Shown here piece after piece: positions 1 through 8,825 of a stretch of DNA of 64,000 nucleotides. The stretch lies in NCBI GenBank assembly GCA_965222835.1, contig CBDCUQ010000003.1, positions 310,001 through 374,000 of the forward strand, given 5' to 3'. A program made the translations under genes and the position numbers. Numbering within the stretch: the first letter of the stretch is position 1; each line of letters begins with the position of its first letter. The notes beneath the pieces are model-generated. The model worked only from the letters and a program-made list of their open reading frames with translations. It did no database searches and was not told where the DNA came from. The DNA comes from CBDCUQ01 sp965222835 (GTDB lineage Bacteria; Pseudomonadota; Alphaproteobacteria; Rhizobiales; Hyphomicrobiaceae).

Positions 1-1
1 G

Positions 2-679
2 CTTGCCGGCGATCTCGGTCAGTTCATGTCGCGCATCGCCGATTCCAAGGAACGGATCGCGCGGGCGGAGCAGCAAATCGCCCATATCCGATCCGCCACC
101 GTGCAACGTGCCATCGAGGAATTGCGTGGGACAGAAGCCGAAATTCAGGACATCAATGAACAAGTCCGTGCGGCCCGTGATGTGGCCGCCCGTGTCGAGG
201 TCAAGGCGCCGGTTCGCGGTATTGTCGTCAAGCTCAATCAGCACACGCCGGGCGGTGTCGTCGGCTCAGGTGCCACGATTGTCGAGCTTCTGCCGGTGAA
301 CGCCGAACTCATTATCGAGTCCCGCGTGCTGCCTTCCGACATCTCCAATGTCAAAGAGGGGCAAGAGGCCTTGGTGCGTATTGCCGCGCTTAATCATCGC
401 AGCACGCCGATGATCAAAGGCAAGGTTGTCTATGTCTCGGCCGACGCGGTGAGCGAAAACGACACGCGGGCTCTTGCCCGATTACCCAACGCCGCGCACG
501 GTATGTTCGTCCTGCGGATCCGGCTTGACGAAGCGGACCTCAATGCAAAGGCGCCGGACTTCCAGCCGACGCCCGGCATGCCCGGTGATGTGTTCGTCAA
601 GACCGGTGAGCGCACGTTCTTCCAGTATCTGATGAAGCCTTTGACCGACAGCTTCTCCAAGGCGTTCCGCGAGCAATAG
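2..679 (+). CDS. HlyD-family type I secretion membrane fusion protein, C-terminal part (cut by window start)
   Basis: Periplasmic adaptor that links an inner-membrane ABC exporter to an outer-membrane channel. The frame is open from base 2, so the start lies outside the window; the first in-window ATG (26) is internal. Visible are the end of a helical hairpin (about residues 1-60), then the lipoyl-like half motif with 'VKAPVRGIVVKLNQHTPGG', and the beta-barrel tail with 'PGMPGDVFVKTGERTFFQYL', which is typical of HlyD/PrtE type I adaptors. The protein ends with the usual short helix before the stop. The ABC ATPase partner would be expected upstream, outside the window. It converges on ruvA, 17 bp away. 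The family call is firm; the exported substrate cannot be told. Confidence 0.9.
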   Translation, partial: LAGDLGQFMSRIADSKERIARAEQQIAHIRSATVQRAIEELRGTEAEIQDINEQVRAARDVAARVEVKAPVRGIVVKLNQHTPGGVVGSGATIVELLPVNAELIIESRVLPSDISNVKEGQEALVRIAALNHRSTPMIKGKVVYVSADAVSENDTRALARLPNAAHGMFVLRIRLDEADLNAKAPDFQPTPGMPGDVFVKTGERTFFQYLMKPLTDSFSKAFREQ

Positions 680-696
680 TGAGCGCTGTTGGTTCG

Positions 697-1320
697 CTAG
701 CGCGCCAATTCCTTGAGACCGCGCCGGATGAGCTTTGCGGTGTCGGCATCCTTGCCGAGATCTTTGACGGCGGTGGCAACGGCTAGTGACGCCTGGGCGG
801 GGTTGTAGCCGAGGTTGTTCAAGGCGGATATGGCTTCGGCGGCGGCGTCTCCTTCGGCTGGCGCCATTGCCACGCTGTTGGCAGCGCTTGCAGGGGGCAC
901 GTTGAGCCCGGCAATCGACAAGGCCGGCGCTTTGTCTTTGAGCTCGGCGGTGATCCGCTGCGCCAGTTTCTTGCCGACCCCGGGAGACTGCTCGATCGCA
1001 GCCCAATTCTGTAGGGCGATGGCGTTGGCGAGATCGGCTGGCGAGAGTGTGCCAAGTACGGCAAGCGCCACTTTTGATCCGACTCCCTGGATATTCTGCA
1101 GTGTGCGGAACCACGTGCGTTCCACTTCGCTTTGAAATCCGAACAACCGGATCGCATCCTCACGCACATGCGTGTCGATGGTGAGGGCGACCTCCTCGCC
1201 GAGTTTCAAATTGCGCAATGTTTGCGCCGACAGTTGCACCTCGTAGCCGACGCCGTTCACGTCGATGATGGCATGGCTTTCTCCGATGGCATCGACCTTG
1301 CCGCGCAACTTACCGATCAT
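697..1320 (-). CDS. ruvA: Holliday junction branch migration DNA-binding protein RuvA
   Basis: RuvA tetramers hold the four-way DNA junction and load the RuvB helicase motors during recombinational repair. The 207-residue product has the usual size and the three family domains: an N-terminal OB fold starting 'MIGKLRGKVDAIGESHAI', a helix-hairpin-helix core with 'LQNIQGVGSKVALAVLGTL' and 'SPGVGKKLAQRI', and a C-terminal three-helix RuvB-binding domain 'AISALNNLGYNPAQASLAV', after an Ala-rich linker. The ATG overlaps the ruvC stop in an ATGA, so the two are translationally coupled. No ruvB follows directly; the next gene is convergent, so ruvB must lie elsewhere. Confidence 0.98.
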   Translation of the reverse strand: MIGKLRGKVDAIGESHAIIDVNGVGYEVQLSAQTLRNLKLGEEVALTIDTHVREDAIRLFGFQSEVERTWFRTLQNIQGVGSKVALAVLGTLSPADLANAIALQNWAAIEQSPGVGKKLAQRITAELKDKAPALSIAGLNVPPASAANSVAMAPAEGDAAAEAISALNNLGYNPAQASLAVATAVKDLGKDADTAKLIRRGLKELAR

Positions 1321-1847
1321 GTGACGGCGCTCCCGCTGCGCGTCGCAGCAGCCGCCAACTGGCGCACGCTGCGATGATTGGCATGACAGATGGCGATGGC
1401 CAGAGCATCTGCTTCATCGGCGCTTTCAACTTTGGCCTTGGGTAAGAGGAACCCGATCATGGCCTCGATTTGTCGCTTCTCGGCATGCCCGGCCCCGACC
1501 ACGGACTTCTTGATGAGATTCGGAGGGTATTCGGCCACACGCAGTCCCTTTGTGGCGGGAGCAAGTAAGGCCATGCCGCGGGCTTGCCCTAGCTTCAATG
1601 TCGCCCGTGCATTGTCGTTGACGAAGGTTTCTTCGACGGCGGCTTCGTCCGGGTTGTAACTCTGGATCACACCCGACAACCCTTCGAACAGGGCACAAAG
1701 ACGATAGGCCAGATCGTCGGCCGCCGCTGACGTGATGAGACCTGAGTCGACATAGGTCAGGCGTACGCCATCGGTGTCGATGATGCCCCATCCCGTGCGC
1801 CGAAGGCCGGGATCGATGCCAATTATGCGGACCGGTCTCCCAATCAT
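1317..1847 (-). CDS. ruvC: Crossover junction endodeoxyribonuclease RuvC
   Basis: RuvC cleaves Holliday junctions bound by RuvAB. The 176-residue product has the RNase H-like fold with all four acidic catalytic residues: Asp12 in 'IIGIDPGLRRTGWG', Glu72 in 'AAVEETFVN', and Asp144 and Asp147 in 'SADEADALAIAICH'. I chose the ATG at 1847 because the conserved first strand starts just after it; the frame is open further upstream but that part (to 2063) has no similarity to the family. It is the first gene of a ruvC-ruvA unit with a 4-base ATGA overlap, and lies 133 bp downstream of the PDZ/Sel1 gene on the same strand. Confidence 0.97.
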   Translation of the reverse strand: MIGRPVRIIGIDPGLRRTGWGIIDTDGVRLTYVDSGLITSAAADDLAYRLCALFEGLSGVIQSYNPDEAAVEETFVNDNARATLKLGQARGMALLAPATKGLRVAEYPPNLIKKSVVGAGHAEKRQIEAMIGFLLPKAKVESADEADALAIAICHANHRSVRQLAAAATRSGSAVT

Positions 1848-1980
1848 GGGACGCCCATAGCATGGCTTGTGATTCGGCGCTGCCCTCTCGGGTCCACACG
1901 TGGCGGGGCTTCGTTCCCGGCCATAAAAACCGGCCCGGGATGCGGTGTCTAACCCGCCAATTTGCGCCTCAAATACGGGG

Positions 1981-3750
1981 TCAAGGTTGTGCCGTTCCGG
2001 ATTGGGCGGCCAAGGTGTTGACGGCCCGCCTGAAGCCCGGTCCGAATTTCCCGTCAATGGCACCTGTGTAATAACCCGCGTCCTTCAGACGCCGTTGGAA
2101 GGCCTTGAGGAAGTCTTTGCTCCAGTGCCGTGCCGTGTCGGTAAAGTTCTTGAGAAAGAATGTGTCTCCTCTTTCGAGGGCCGTATAGGCAAGACGCACC
2201 GCTTCTGCCCGGTCTTGTGTTACGCCATCGCCCTGATCATAGCGCACAGCCATATTGCCCATGGCCGTCGTGTTGCCGAGGTCTGCGGCACGCTTGTAGA
2301 GCCGCACCGCTTCCGCTCGATCCTTGGCCACACCGTCACCGTCGTAGAGCAGGACCGCCAGATTGTTCATGGCCGACGCATCGCCGCCATCGACTGCTTT
2401 CCTGTACCAGCGTGCGGCCTCCGCCGTGTCTTTCTTCACGCTTATTCCGTTGTGGTAGAAGCGGCCGACACGTGCCATTGCACTTGCGTTGCCTTTGTCC
2501 GCTGCTTGCCGGGACCACCGCAAGGCCTCGCCTTTGTCTTCTTTAATGCCTGTACCCGATTCATAAAGTGCAGCAACCGTCTCCATTGCCGTGACGTCGC
2601 CTGCCTCGGCGCTCTTGCGGAACCAGGTTGCCGATTCCGTCACGTTCTTGGCCGTGCCATTTCCGTAGTAGAGCATAAAGCCAAGGTCTCTCATCGCACC
2701 GGAATAACCGGCTTCGGAAAGCTCACGCATCATGCGCGCTGCCAGCGGTTGGTCCTTGGGGACGACGTGGCCCAAATTGGACAGCCGTGCGAACATGTAC
2801 TTCGCCTCGGCCTTTTCGGTGTCGGCCTGGCGGCGGAGGTGGCCCGTCATGTCTTTGCTGCCGCTGCCAATCCGCCAAATTTCGATGGCGACTTCGTCGC
2901 CCTCGCGGTAACTGCGCACAATGCGCGCCAGCTCATGCGCCGATTGCACCTTGCGCCCGTCCACGCTTGTTACAACGTCGCCTGGCTGCAGATCCGCCCG
3001 GCTCGCCGGCCCGCCCGCAACCAATTCCGTGATCATGGCGCCACCCGGGCTTGGGCGGCCGAGGATCTCGGCTGTTGTTTGATCGACATACTGTGTGCGT
3101 GTCCCGAGCCAGGCTTTCGGCTGACCGTCGACGGTGCTCGCTTGCGCGCCGTAGTTGCTCGGTATAGCGCCCAGTTTGACGCGCCGCGTTAGCGTTGCAC
3201 TCTCTGGTACACTTGAGGCAGGGCCCGGAGCTACTGCGGCCGTGTTATCGCTTCCGGTCGGCTGTTCGGGAACGGTCACTCCGAGCGCCTTCAACTTCAA
3301 CCGGGCCAGAACGGCAAATTCACCGTTGGGATAACGGTCGAGATAGGCTTGGATCGAATCCGCGTCGTTGCTGTCTTTGACACTGTTCCAAAAAATGATC
3401 TCGACGTCGGTGGCTGGCGGTTGGGCCGACGGGTCGTTTGCGTCAAGCGAGTCCGACGTATTGTCGGACGGCTGTAGCGGGTCTTCGCCCGCTTCAGGGG
3501 TTGGCGGGCTGGTCACATAGCCCGTGGAGGGCGTCCAGGTTTGCGCGATGCGCACGCCGGCCCGGAGGTCCGTGCTTTCGCTGCGGCCCTGGTGACGAGT
3601 TTCCGGCAAGGCGTTCGCGGCAAGACATGCCTCACAGTCTTGAGACACGATCTGAGATACCTTCGCCTCGCCCGGCGTCGCGACAACGAGCGCCGACAAG
3701 AGGGCCGCGCTTTTGAGTGTCCCAAGTGTCACGTGCCGTCTACGCCCCAT
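1981..3750 (-). CDS. Secreted PDZ / Sel1-repeat / peptidoglycan-binding protein
   Basis: Exported protein of about 589 residues. The chosen ATG (3750) is followed at once by a signal peptide, 'LKSAALLSALVVATPGEA'; the longer open frame to 4062 is Arg-rich and unlikely to be translated. After it come a short helical unit 'FWNSVKDSNDADSIQAYLDR' (around residue 120, often seen next to Sel1 or caspase modules), a PDZ domain (about 205-305) with 'GGPASRADLQPGDVVTSVDG', five or so Sel1 repeats (about 330-520; 'AMNNLAVLLYDGDGVAKDRA') and a C-terminal PG-binding-1-like unit 'FQRRLKDAGYYTGAIDGKFG'. This suggests a periplasmic scaffold at the cell wall. No protease or other catalytic domain is visible, so the PDZ is probably a binding module. 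The exact role is unknown. Confidence 0.85.
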   Translation of the reverse strand: MGRRRHVTLGTLKSAALLSALVVATPGEAKVSQIVSQDCEACLAANALPETRHQGRSESTDLRAGVRIAQTWTPSTGYVTSPPTPEAGEDPLQPSDNTSDSLDANDPSAQPPATDVEIIFWNSVKDSNDADSIQAYLDRYPNGEFAVLARLKLKALGVTVPEQPTGSDNTAAVAPGPASSVPESATLTRRVKLGAIPSNYGAQASTVDGQPKAWLGTRTQYVDQTTAEILGRPSPGGAMITELVAGGPASRADLQPGDVVTSVDGRKVQSAHELARIVRSYREGDEVAIEIWRIGSGSKDMTGHLRRQADTEKAEAKYMFARLSNLGHVVPKDQPLAARMMRELSEAGYSGAMRDLGFMLYYGNGTAKNVTESATWFRKSAEAGDVTAMETVAALYESGTGIKEDKGEALRWSRQAADKGNASAMARVGRFYHNGISVKKDTAEAARWYRKAVDGGDASAMNNLAVLLYDGDGVAKDRAEAVRLYKRAADLGNTTAMGNMAVRYDQGDGVTQDRAEAVRLAYTALERGDTFFLKNFTDTARHWSKDFLKAFQRRLKDAGYYTGAIDGKFGPGFRRAVNTLAAQSGTAQP

Positions 3751-4152
3751 GATGCCGCTCCCTGCCGGACTCCGACTTGACCTCTGTTCGAAGGCCGCTC
3801 TGCGCCGACACCATTGGATCCACATGATGATCTCCGTGACAGCCGCCCATTCGGAGACAGGAAACCGGCGAGCACGCGCTGAAATACACCGGCACCGTCG
3901 CCGTCCGGCCCGCGGCCGGGCCGATCGAGATGCAAAAACATAGCAAAGCACGCGGGGAGAGGGAATACGGAATGCCGGTGCAATTGCACCGAAAAATGCC
4001 GGAGAGTGGCGCGATCTAAAACGAATCGGATGCGCTCTCCGGCGCTCTTGCGCGTGCCTCATTTGTGGACCCGCGTGTCCTGGCGCTTGTGTCTTGAACC
4101 GTCCGGGTTCAGACTACGATCGGTACTCGTTATTCATGCGGGATCTTGGCGC
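3751..4152. other. Intergenic region between divergent genes
   Basis: 402 bp separate the PDZ/Sel1 gene (left) from the small membrane protein gene (right). Open frames run through on both strands but have Arg-rich, non-family composition, so I read this as the shared upstream region. I could not pick convincing -35/-10 boxes. Confidence 0.5.
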
Positions 4153-4488
4153 ATGGACTTTCTTGATCAGCATTGGCTTGGCGTCAGCGGTGGTGTCCTT
4201 ATTCTTGTGGGCCTTCTATTGCGATGGCGCACGGGCCGGTATGACCTCAAGGACGCGCTTATGGATAGCGCTTGGCAGGTTGCCCGCGGCAAGCGCTCGA
4301 CCGAAAACCCGACGGCGGTCGAAGAACGTCTCAAAGATCTCGCTGCCCAGCCCGGCACAACCGGAAAGTTGCGTTCAGCCGGCGGGGCGATCCTCGGCCA
4401 TTTCCTCTCACAAGTGTTTGGCGTCGTCGCGCTCATCATGATGCTGGCGGGCGCGGTGATGATCGGTCTGGAGTTTTATTGGCGGTAG
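4153..4488 (+). CDS. Small two-helix membrane protein, unknown function
   Basis: Predicted 111-residue protein. The ATG at 4153 starts 'MDFLDQHWLGVSGGVLILVGLLLRW' (quoted in two parts: 'MDFLDQHWLGVSGG' then 'VLILVGLLLRW'), giving a first membrane helix near residues 8-24. A charged middle part, 'ENPTAVEERLKDLAAQPGTT', is followed by a second helix near the end, 'GVVALIMMLAGAVMIGLEFYW'-like (residues about 88-108). The frame is open upstream to 4006 but that part is Arg-rich and lacks family character. I do not recognise the family. Both ends of the soluble loop would lie on the same side of the inner membrane. Confidence 0.7.
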   Translation: MDFLDQHWLGVSGGVLILVGLLLRWRTGRYDLKDALMDSAWQVARGKRSTENPTAVEERLKDLAAQPGTTGKLRSAGGAILGHFLSQVFGVVALIMMLAGAVMIGLEFYWR

Positions 4489-5455
4489 CCCCGGATGGTT
4501 CGCAACTCTGGGCGCATCAGCGAAACACCCTGAGCCCCGCATGCGGCCAAGCCGCCGGAGCAAAGTCAACGCAACCTGTCAAAGAGCTTTCCCCACCAGG
4601 GGATAAAGCGGCGAAGCCTCGTAACAGATGGAATAGATGCGGCGTTCGCCGCTCTATCGCGCGAGACGGGGGTGGGCCCCCTTTTCAGACCGTGACATGC
4701 CATCGCTATCGCGCATCGTTACGACAGTTTGATTGCACGTATCCATGCAATCGGCAGCGGTCCCCATGACCAGCTGATGGGCCATGGCGTACCTGTCGCG
4801 CTCCCCTCCGCACTCAAGATCCCAGCTCGAGCTTGAGCCCTGCGTGGCGGCGGGATCGAGGGAGTATGTGGGAGGTTTTGGGAAAGGGGATAAGATTTTT
4901 GATGGCAAAGCCCCTCCCCCTGGCGGGGAGGGGTTGGGGTGGGGGGAGTGCGCCACTCGTTGCCGTCTTGGGTCTGCGCTCAATTCAGTACTGCGGCAAG
5001 CGTTGTGCCCGCATTCTGATTGCCCCGGTGGAAGCCCCTTGGATCCCGGCATTGAATGCCGGGATGACAAGTACTCATGTCATCCCGGGGCTAGACCCCG
5101 GGATCCAGGGTTCAACGGGACAAGGCACGCACCAATTGCATCTTCGATTCACCGCCTGTCTCTTCACCCCACCCCTTGCCCCTCCCCGTCAAGGGGAGGG
5201 GAAATTAACTGGGCGGCGGGATGGGGGGAGTATGAGTGAGGTTTGGAGAGCGGGGATAAGATTTTGGGCCGCTGGCTCGAATTTCTAAAGCGGACGTTTT
5301 GCCCGTTGGAGGGAAAGGTCAGCGATGGACAAGAGCGGGAATCGACCGCACTAAAGTCTCAGACGTATAGTAATGGCATTGGAATGAGCGTCGCATTGTT
5401 GGACTTCTGACAACATGGTTTCCATGTTTCGCGAGATTGCAGAACGATAATCGGT
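4489..5455. other. Gene-free region containing a GC-rich interspersed repeat
   Basis: 967 bp without a convincing gene. The main content is the repeat copy at 4911-5201 (listed separately); short open frames that cross it are by-products of the repeat. The rest (4489-4910 and 5202-5455) shows nothing I can name. Confidence 0.7.
4911..5201 (+). repeat. MITE-like GC-rich interspersed repeat, copy 1
   Basis: A 291-bp unit with imperfect terminal inverted repeats of about 35 bp. The left end reads 'cccctccccctggcgggg' followed by a G-rich run; the right end is its near reverse complement and finishes 'cccctccccgtcaagggg' plus 'agggg'. Inside are two strong palindromes, 'ggatcccggcattgaatgcc' plus 'gggat', and 'catcccggggctagacccc' plus 'gggat'. 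The same ends and core recur at 39159-39497 (inverted) and 42548-42918. No transposase gene is present and I see no clear target-site duplication. Confidence 0.8.
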
Positions 5456-6298
5456 CTATGGGGTCGAGAGCTTATACTTTCCCTCCGTGTGCAGGTAGAG
5501 CAAGCACTCGTTTCCTGAAACGCAGGATAGCTGATATGAGACCTTTCCCTTGGAGCCGAAGTAGCTTCCCGGGTTTAGGCTGTGTTTGTCCGATTCACAA
5601 GAAACTTGAACTTGCGTCACGCCCTGGATCGTCACGACGCGCATGAGAGGCGCGGCTGTGCTGAGCTTGCCGTTGGATCCTGGCGGCAACTTGATGAAGG
5701 TACCATTCTTCTCTCGGCCGGTGATCTTGCCCCAGAGGTATGCCAATTTAGGGCCGTTTCCAGTAAGCCATGTGGTATTTTCTGCGTCCAACCATACAAT
5801 GTTCCGGGCGTCGAGATTGATAGGGCGCTGGCCTGCATCGAATGCTTCTTTTGCGGGTTTGACAAGGTAGGGGCCTGATAGAATTTCAAGGAAGATGGTG
5901 GTGCTTTCCCCTTTCGCCGCCGTGACGTGGTTTTCGCCGAGCGGCTGCGTCCAAAAAGAGCCTGGTCCCATCCACATCTTTGCAGCCGCTGGGTCATCAT
6001 TGTGAACAGAGCCCTTAATGACCACAGCACGGTATGTGATGTTGTGGATGTGCGGTGGCGACTGGAAGCCATCGACAAATGTAACGAGCATTCCCGACGC
6101 CTCACCTTTCCGAATATTTCCCCATAGTTTGCCGGACTTCGGACTCAGGTCGCCACGATTGGGATTCAGCGGGATAAATTTCACTTCCGATCTTTTGACA
6201 AGTTCAGTGGTTGATTGCCCCTTCGACGTGGCCTGGTTTGCTCCGACAAATACTGTGCAGAGAATGATCGCTACAAATAAGATGGGGTTCGCGCTCAC
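5456..6298 (-). CDS. DUF4437 cupin-like exported protein
   Basis: About 280 residues. I chose the GTG at 6298 because a good ribosome site (GGAGAG) lies 7 bases before it and a signal peptide follows directly, 'NPILFVAIILCTVFVGANQ'; the longer frame to 6352 lacks such a site. The mature part resembles DUF4437, a double cupin-like family: the first half has 'SPPHIHNITYRAVVIKGSVH' and 'MGPGSFWTQPLGENHVTAA', and a second half repeats the barrel with 'LMRVVTIQGVTQVQVSC'. His residues of the first barrel could bind a metal. Function is unknown; the family has been linked only loosely to small-molecule binding. It stands alone. Confidence 0.75.
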   Translation of the reverse strand: MSANPILFVAIILCTVFVGANQATSKGQSTTELVKRSEVKFIPLNPNRGDLSPKSGKLWGNIRKGEASGMLVTFVDGFQSPPHIHNITYRAVVIKGSVHNDDPAAAKMWMGPGSFWTQPLGENHVTAAKGESTTIFLEILSGPYLVKPAKEAFDAGQRPINLDARNIVWLDAENTTWLTGNGPKLAYLWGKITGREKNGTFIKLPPGSNGKLSTAAPLMRVVTIQGVTQVQVSCESDKHSLNPGSYFGSKGKVSYQLSCVSGNECLLYLHTEGKYKLSTP

Positions 6299-6664
6299 GA
6301 ACGGCTCTCCAGTACTAATCTGGTTAAACACCCGACGGTCCTGGACTAACATACACGAGAATTTCGACCCAACGAAAAGCAGCTTGGCTGCACCAGTGAG
6401 ACCGACCGTGGTTGCGGGGCCGACTTACACACCATTTGGTCCACTCTGGAGCAGCAGTGACCCTCGTCAGCACGTTTAAATAACGTCAGCTTTACATCCC
6501 ACGAACAGACGTGGCGACATCCTTGGCCCCGGGACAGTTGACCGATCGGAAACTTCGTTGCCAGACGAAAGCGGCTCGTCGTCCAAGGCTCCGGTCATTG
6601 TGTGTGTGCAGCTCGACGCCGACCGATCAGCGCTCGTCCGGACCGTGCGAAGGAACCACTTCAC
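6299..6664. other. Intergenic region, nothing recognised
   Basis: 366 bp between two genes that both read leftward (the DUF4437 gene and the acetyltransferase gene). It should hold the promoter of the DUF4437 gene. I see no gene, repeat or clear terminator. Confidence 0.5.
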
Positions 6665-7873
6665 TCACGAATTGTCGGAACTCACAGAATCGGTCTGATT
6701 GGCAAGCAAATTATGCTTGAGTGTTCGCAGACGCGTGAACAGCTGACCTCGCAAGCTGGCAGGGTTTATGACGTCTATGTTTACGAGCTCGCGGGAGTGC
6801 GTCATCAAGCACTCCTTGTAGCTCCCCTCTCCACCCATTAAATCGAACGCTTTGAGTTTGTTCTCGTAGGCCCACTTCATTTCCTCGGCGAGCACAATTG
6901 TGCCCATACCGAACTCAGCAAATCTCTGATGCCATCCGGACTGATACCCGAATATCTTGTCGCAATAAACGAAATCGAGTCCTCCAGCGGCCCATATCCC
7001 ATCGACACGTATGAGAACAAGAAGAAGGCGCCCCTTAGCGGCAAGAGTGGGAGCGAGTTGGCGCAGCAGCCTGCGGGACGACGGGGTGGCAAGTGCGAGA
7101 CTGGTCTCGCCCCACCTTTGGTCATGAAGACACATGAACGCATCGACCGCCTCTTCCACGCCGATATTGCGGTCCGCCTGGAGGATCTCGACGTTGTGCG
7201 CCTTCGTCAGACTACGCCATCTTCGTCGCAAGTTCTTGCGCCACCTCGCTGAGCGATTGGCGAGGTAGTTGTCCCAGCTGCCCTCCAATTGAACGAAGGG
7301 GGCCGGCTCGTAGTCGTCGATGGACCATGTGCAGCCCAGCTCATGGACATACGGCAAAACATCGGTCATCAGCACCGAAGTTTGCTCGATGAAGGGCAAA
7401 TGTAGAATGTCCCACTCGCCCGAGAGATCATCAAGAATGTAGCGCGCAAAGGCTCGAGCCACCTCGCGCCGATGGTCGGCACGTACAATGAGGTCCATAA
7501 GCTGTGAAATCGGATGACGCGCTGTCCCGATCAGACTGAGCTGGCGCACTGCGCGGCGGGCCACGGTGTCACCGGTGCCAATCATCAACGGTGCAATGCC
7601 GCAGATCTCGCCCGCATTGTTCCTGGCCACGAGGATGCAAAGCTCCTGGTGATCGCGACAATTGTGCCACCAGGTCGAAATGTAGTCCCAGGTCATAAAG
7701 ATGCTGGGCGATGGCGAGGCTTCAACAAGGGCATCCCACGTTACGGCGAGGGCGCCGGTCTGCTGCCAGTCACGGAGCAGCTCTACGCTGATTTGCGAGT
7801 CATTGGAGTATGGTGGCTCCACAGTCGCGATCGCGCGACCGGATGATTCCCCGCCGAACTTGGAAAACATCAT
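6665..7873 (-). CDS. CelD/BcsL-like GNAT-family acetyltransferase
   Basis: 402 residues, the usual size for the FemAB/CelD-like double-GNAT family (Acetyltransf_6) found near polysaccharide genes. Signs are the early 'WDALVEASPSPSIFMTWDYI', the central 'ANRSARWRKNLRRRWRSLTK', and the C-terminal 'RVDGIWAAGGLDFVYCDKIF' with 'FAEFGMGTIVLAEEMKWAYE' and 'FDLMGGEGSYKECL', which is the family's acyl-CoA/acceptor-site region. Such proteins are thought to acylate exopolysaccharide or cell-surface glycans in the cytoplasm. No polysaccharide genes adjoin it here, so the substrate is open. The start is the first of two consecutive ATGs. Confidence 0.85.
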   Translation of the reverse strand: MMFSKFGGESSGRAIATVEPPYSNDSQISVELLRDWQQTGALAVTWDALVEASPSPSIFMTWDYISTWWHNCRDHQELCILVARNNAGEICGIAPLMIGTGDTVARRAVRQLSLIGTARHPISQLMDLIVRADHRREVARAFARYILDDLSGEWDILHLPFIEQTSVLMTDVLPYVHELGCTWSIDDYEPAPFVQLEGSWDNYLANRSARWRKNLRRRWRSLTKAHNVEILQADRNIGVEEAVDAFMCLHDQRWGETSLALATPSSRRLLRQLAPTLAAKGRLLLVLIRVDGIWAAGGLDFVYCDKIFGYQSGWHQRFAEFGMGTIVLAEEMKWAYENKLKAFDLMGGEGSYKECLMTHSRELVNIDVINPASLRGQLFTRLRTLKHNLLANQTDSVSSDNS

Positions 7874-8391
7874 AGGCGCCTCTTGGCCTTGGCCAGCAAT
7901 ATGAGGAAGGACGCTGGCCTGACACCAATTTCAGGAGCATTCCGGCTCCCTCGAAACATCAGACTTCGTAATATTCATGAGATTGGCCGGAAGGCGAAGA
8001 TTAGGAATGTTTTCCAGTTAATGGGGAGCGACTTGAGTATCCGCCAATTGACGGGCCGGGCTACTGGAGCCGCGGTTGAGCCCGTGAATCACCGATGGTG
8101 GTCAAGCCTGCTGCGAGGTCTAAATGATTAATTGCAATTCCTTGGCCGACGGACCTGCCAAATGTTTCGCTCAAGTCAACCCAGCCGCCGAACCAGCGCA
8201 GTAGGATGTTAACCCAAGCTGTCGCATCTTTATTCGAGACAAAAGACCGGTGCTTTCCCGGCGGAGACAGACCCGATACATTGAGCGGACTGCATGCGTG
8301 CGCGTTTGGATGTCTCATCATAACCCCAGGTGATAATATGATGAGACATCCAAACGCGCACAAACCCTACGCCATCAGCTTCGAGATAAGT
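7874..8391. other. Intergenic region with a long inverted repeat
   Basis: 518 bp between divergent genes. Apart from the 25-bp inverted repeat at 8298-8361 I see no gene; open frames that cross the repeat on both strands mirror each other because of it. Confidence 0.6.
8298..8361. repeat. 25-bp perfect inverted repeat with 14-nt spacer
   Basis: The arm 8298-8322 (starting 'gtgcgcgtttggatgtctca') is exactly reverse-complementary to 8337-8361, leaving a 14-nt spacer (8323-8336). It ends 30 bp before the ATG of a small secreted protein. In RNA it would form a very stable hairpin in the leader. No T-run follows on either strand, so it does not look like a standard terminator. Confidence 0.9.
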
Positions 8392-8694
8392 ATGAAACGA
8401 CGAGCAACGCGATACGTTTTGGCCATTTGTGTCTCTTTGTCGATGCTGCCGGCCGCGCCGCCTGCGTCCGCTCACGACTGCGTCCTAAAGTATGAGACGT
8501 TCGAATATGCCGTCCCCCACATCGACTTGGAGAAATGCCCTGAGGCTGAAATGGCTAAGGTCGCGTTCTGCAGAGCATCCGTTGGTGCAGAACAGGTTCA
8601 CTTGTTCTATTTCGAGAATGGTGGCGATCAATGTTTGCTGAAAGTGCGATCCTTCGAAGAGGGCCGCTATTCTTTTGACCTCAAGCTTGACTAA
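8392..8694 (+). CDS. Small secreted Cys-containing protein, unknown
   Basis: About 100 residues. The ATG at 8392 begins a clear signal peptide, 'MKRRATRYVLAICVSLSMLP' followed by 'AAPPASA', cleaved near residue 27. The mature part of about 73 residues has four cysteines ('HDC', 'EKC', 'AFC', 'DQC'), enough for two disulfides, consistent with export. The open frame extends upstream to 8206 only because it runs through the inverted repeat; no signal peptide would result from those starts. I do not recognise the family. Confidence 0.65.
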   Translation: MKRRATRYVLAICVSLSMLPAAPPASAHDCVLKYETFEYAVPHIDLEKCPEAEMAKVAFCRASVGAEQVHLFYFENGGDQCLLKVRSFEEGRYSFDLKLD

Positions 8695-8825
8695 GGACCG
8701 CACTTTCGCACGGTGCATCGGCCCGTATTGCTTTTAGCGGTGAAGGTCTCGGCTTCTCTGAAGAACGTCAGCCGACGGTGCCGAAGCCGGGACATCGGAA
8801 ACGCAGAAATCTATGGTGCTCGAGT

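Noticed and set aside
1945..3192. A 415-codon plus-strand open frame opposite the PDZ/Sel1 gene
   Set aside because: It is the antisense shadow of a gene with clear PDZ and Sel1 repeats; the apparent repeats in it mirror those.
8206..8391. Longer N-terminus for the small secreted protein
   Set aside because: It would translate the inverted repeat and bury the signal peptide; the ATG at 8392 gives a normal exported protein.
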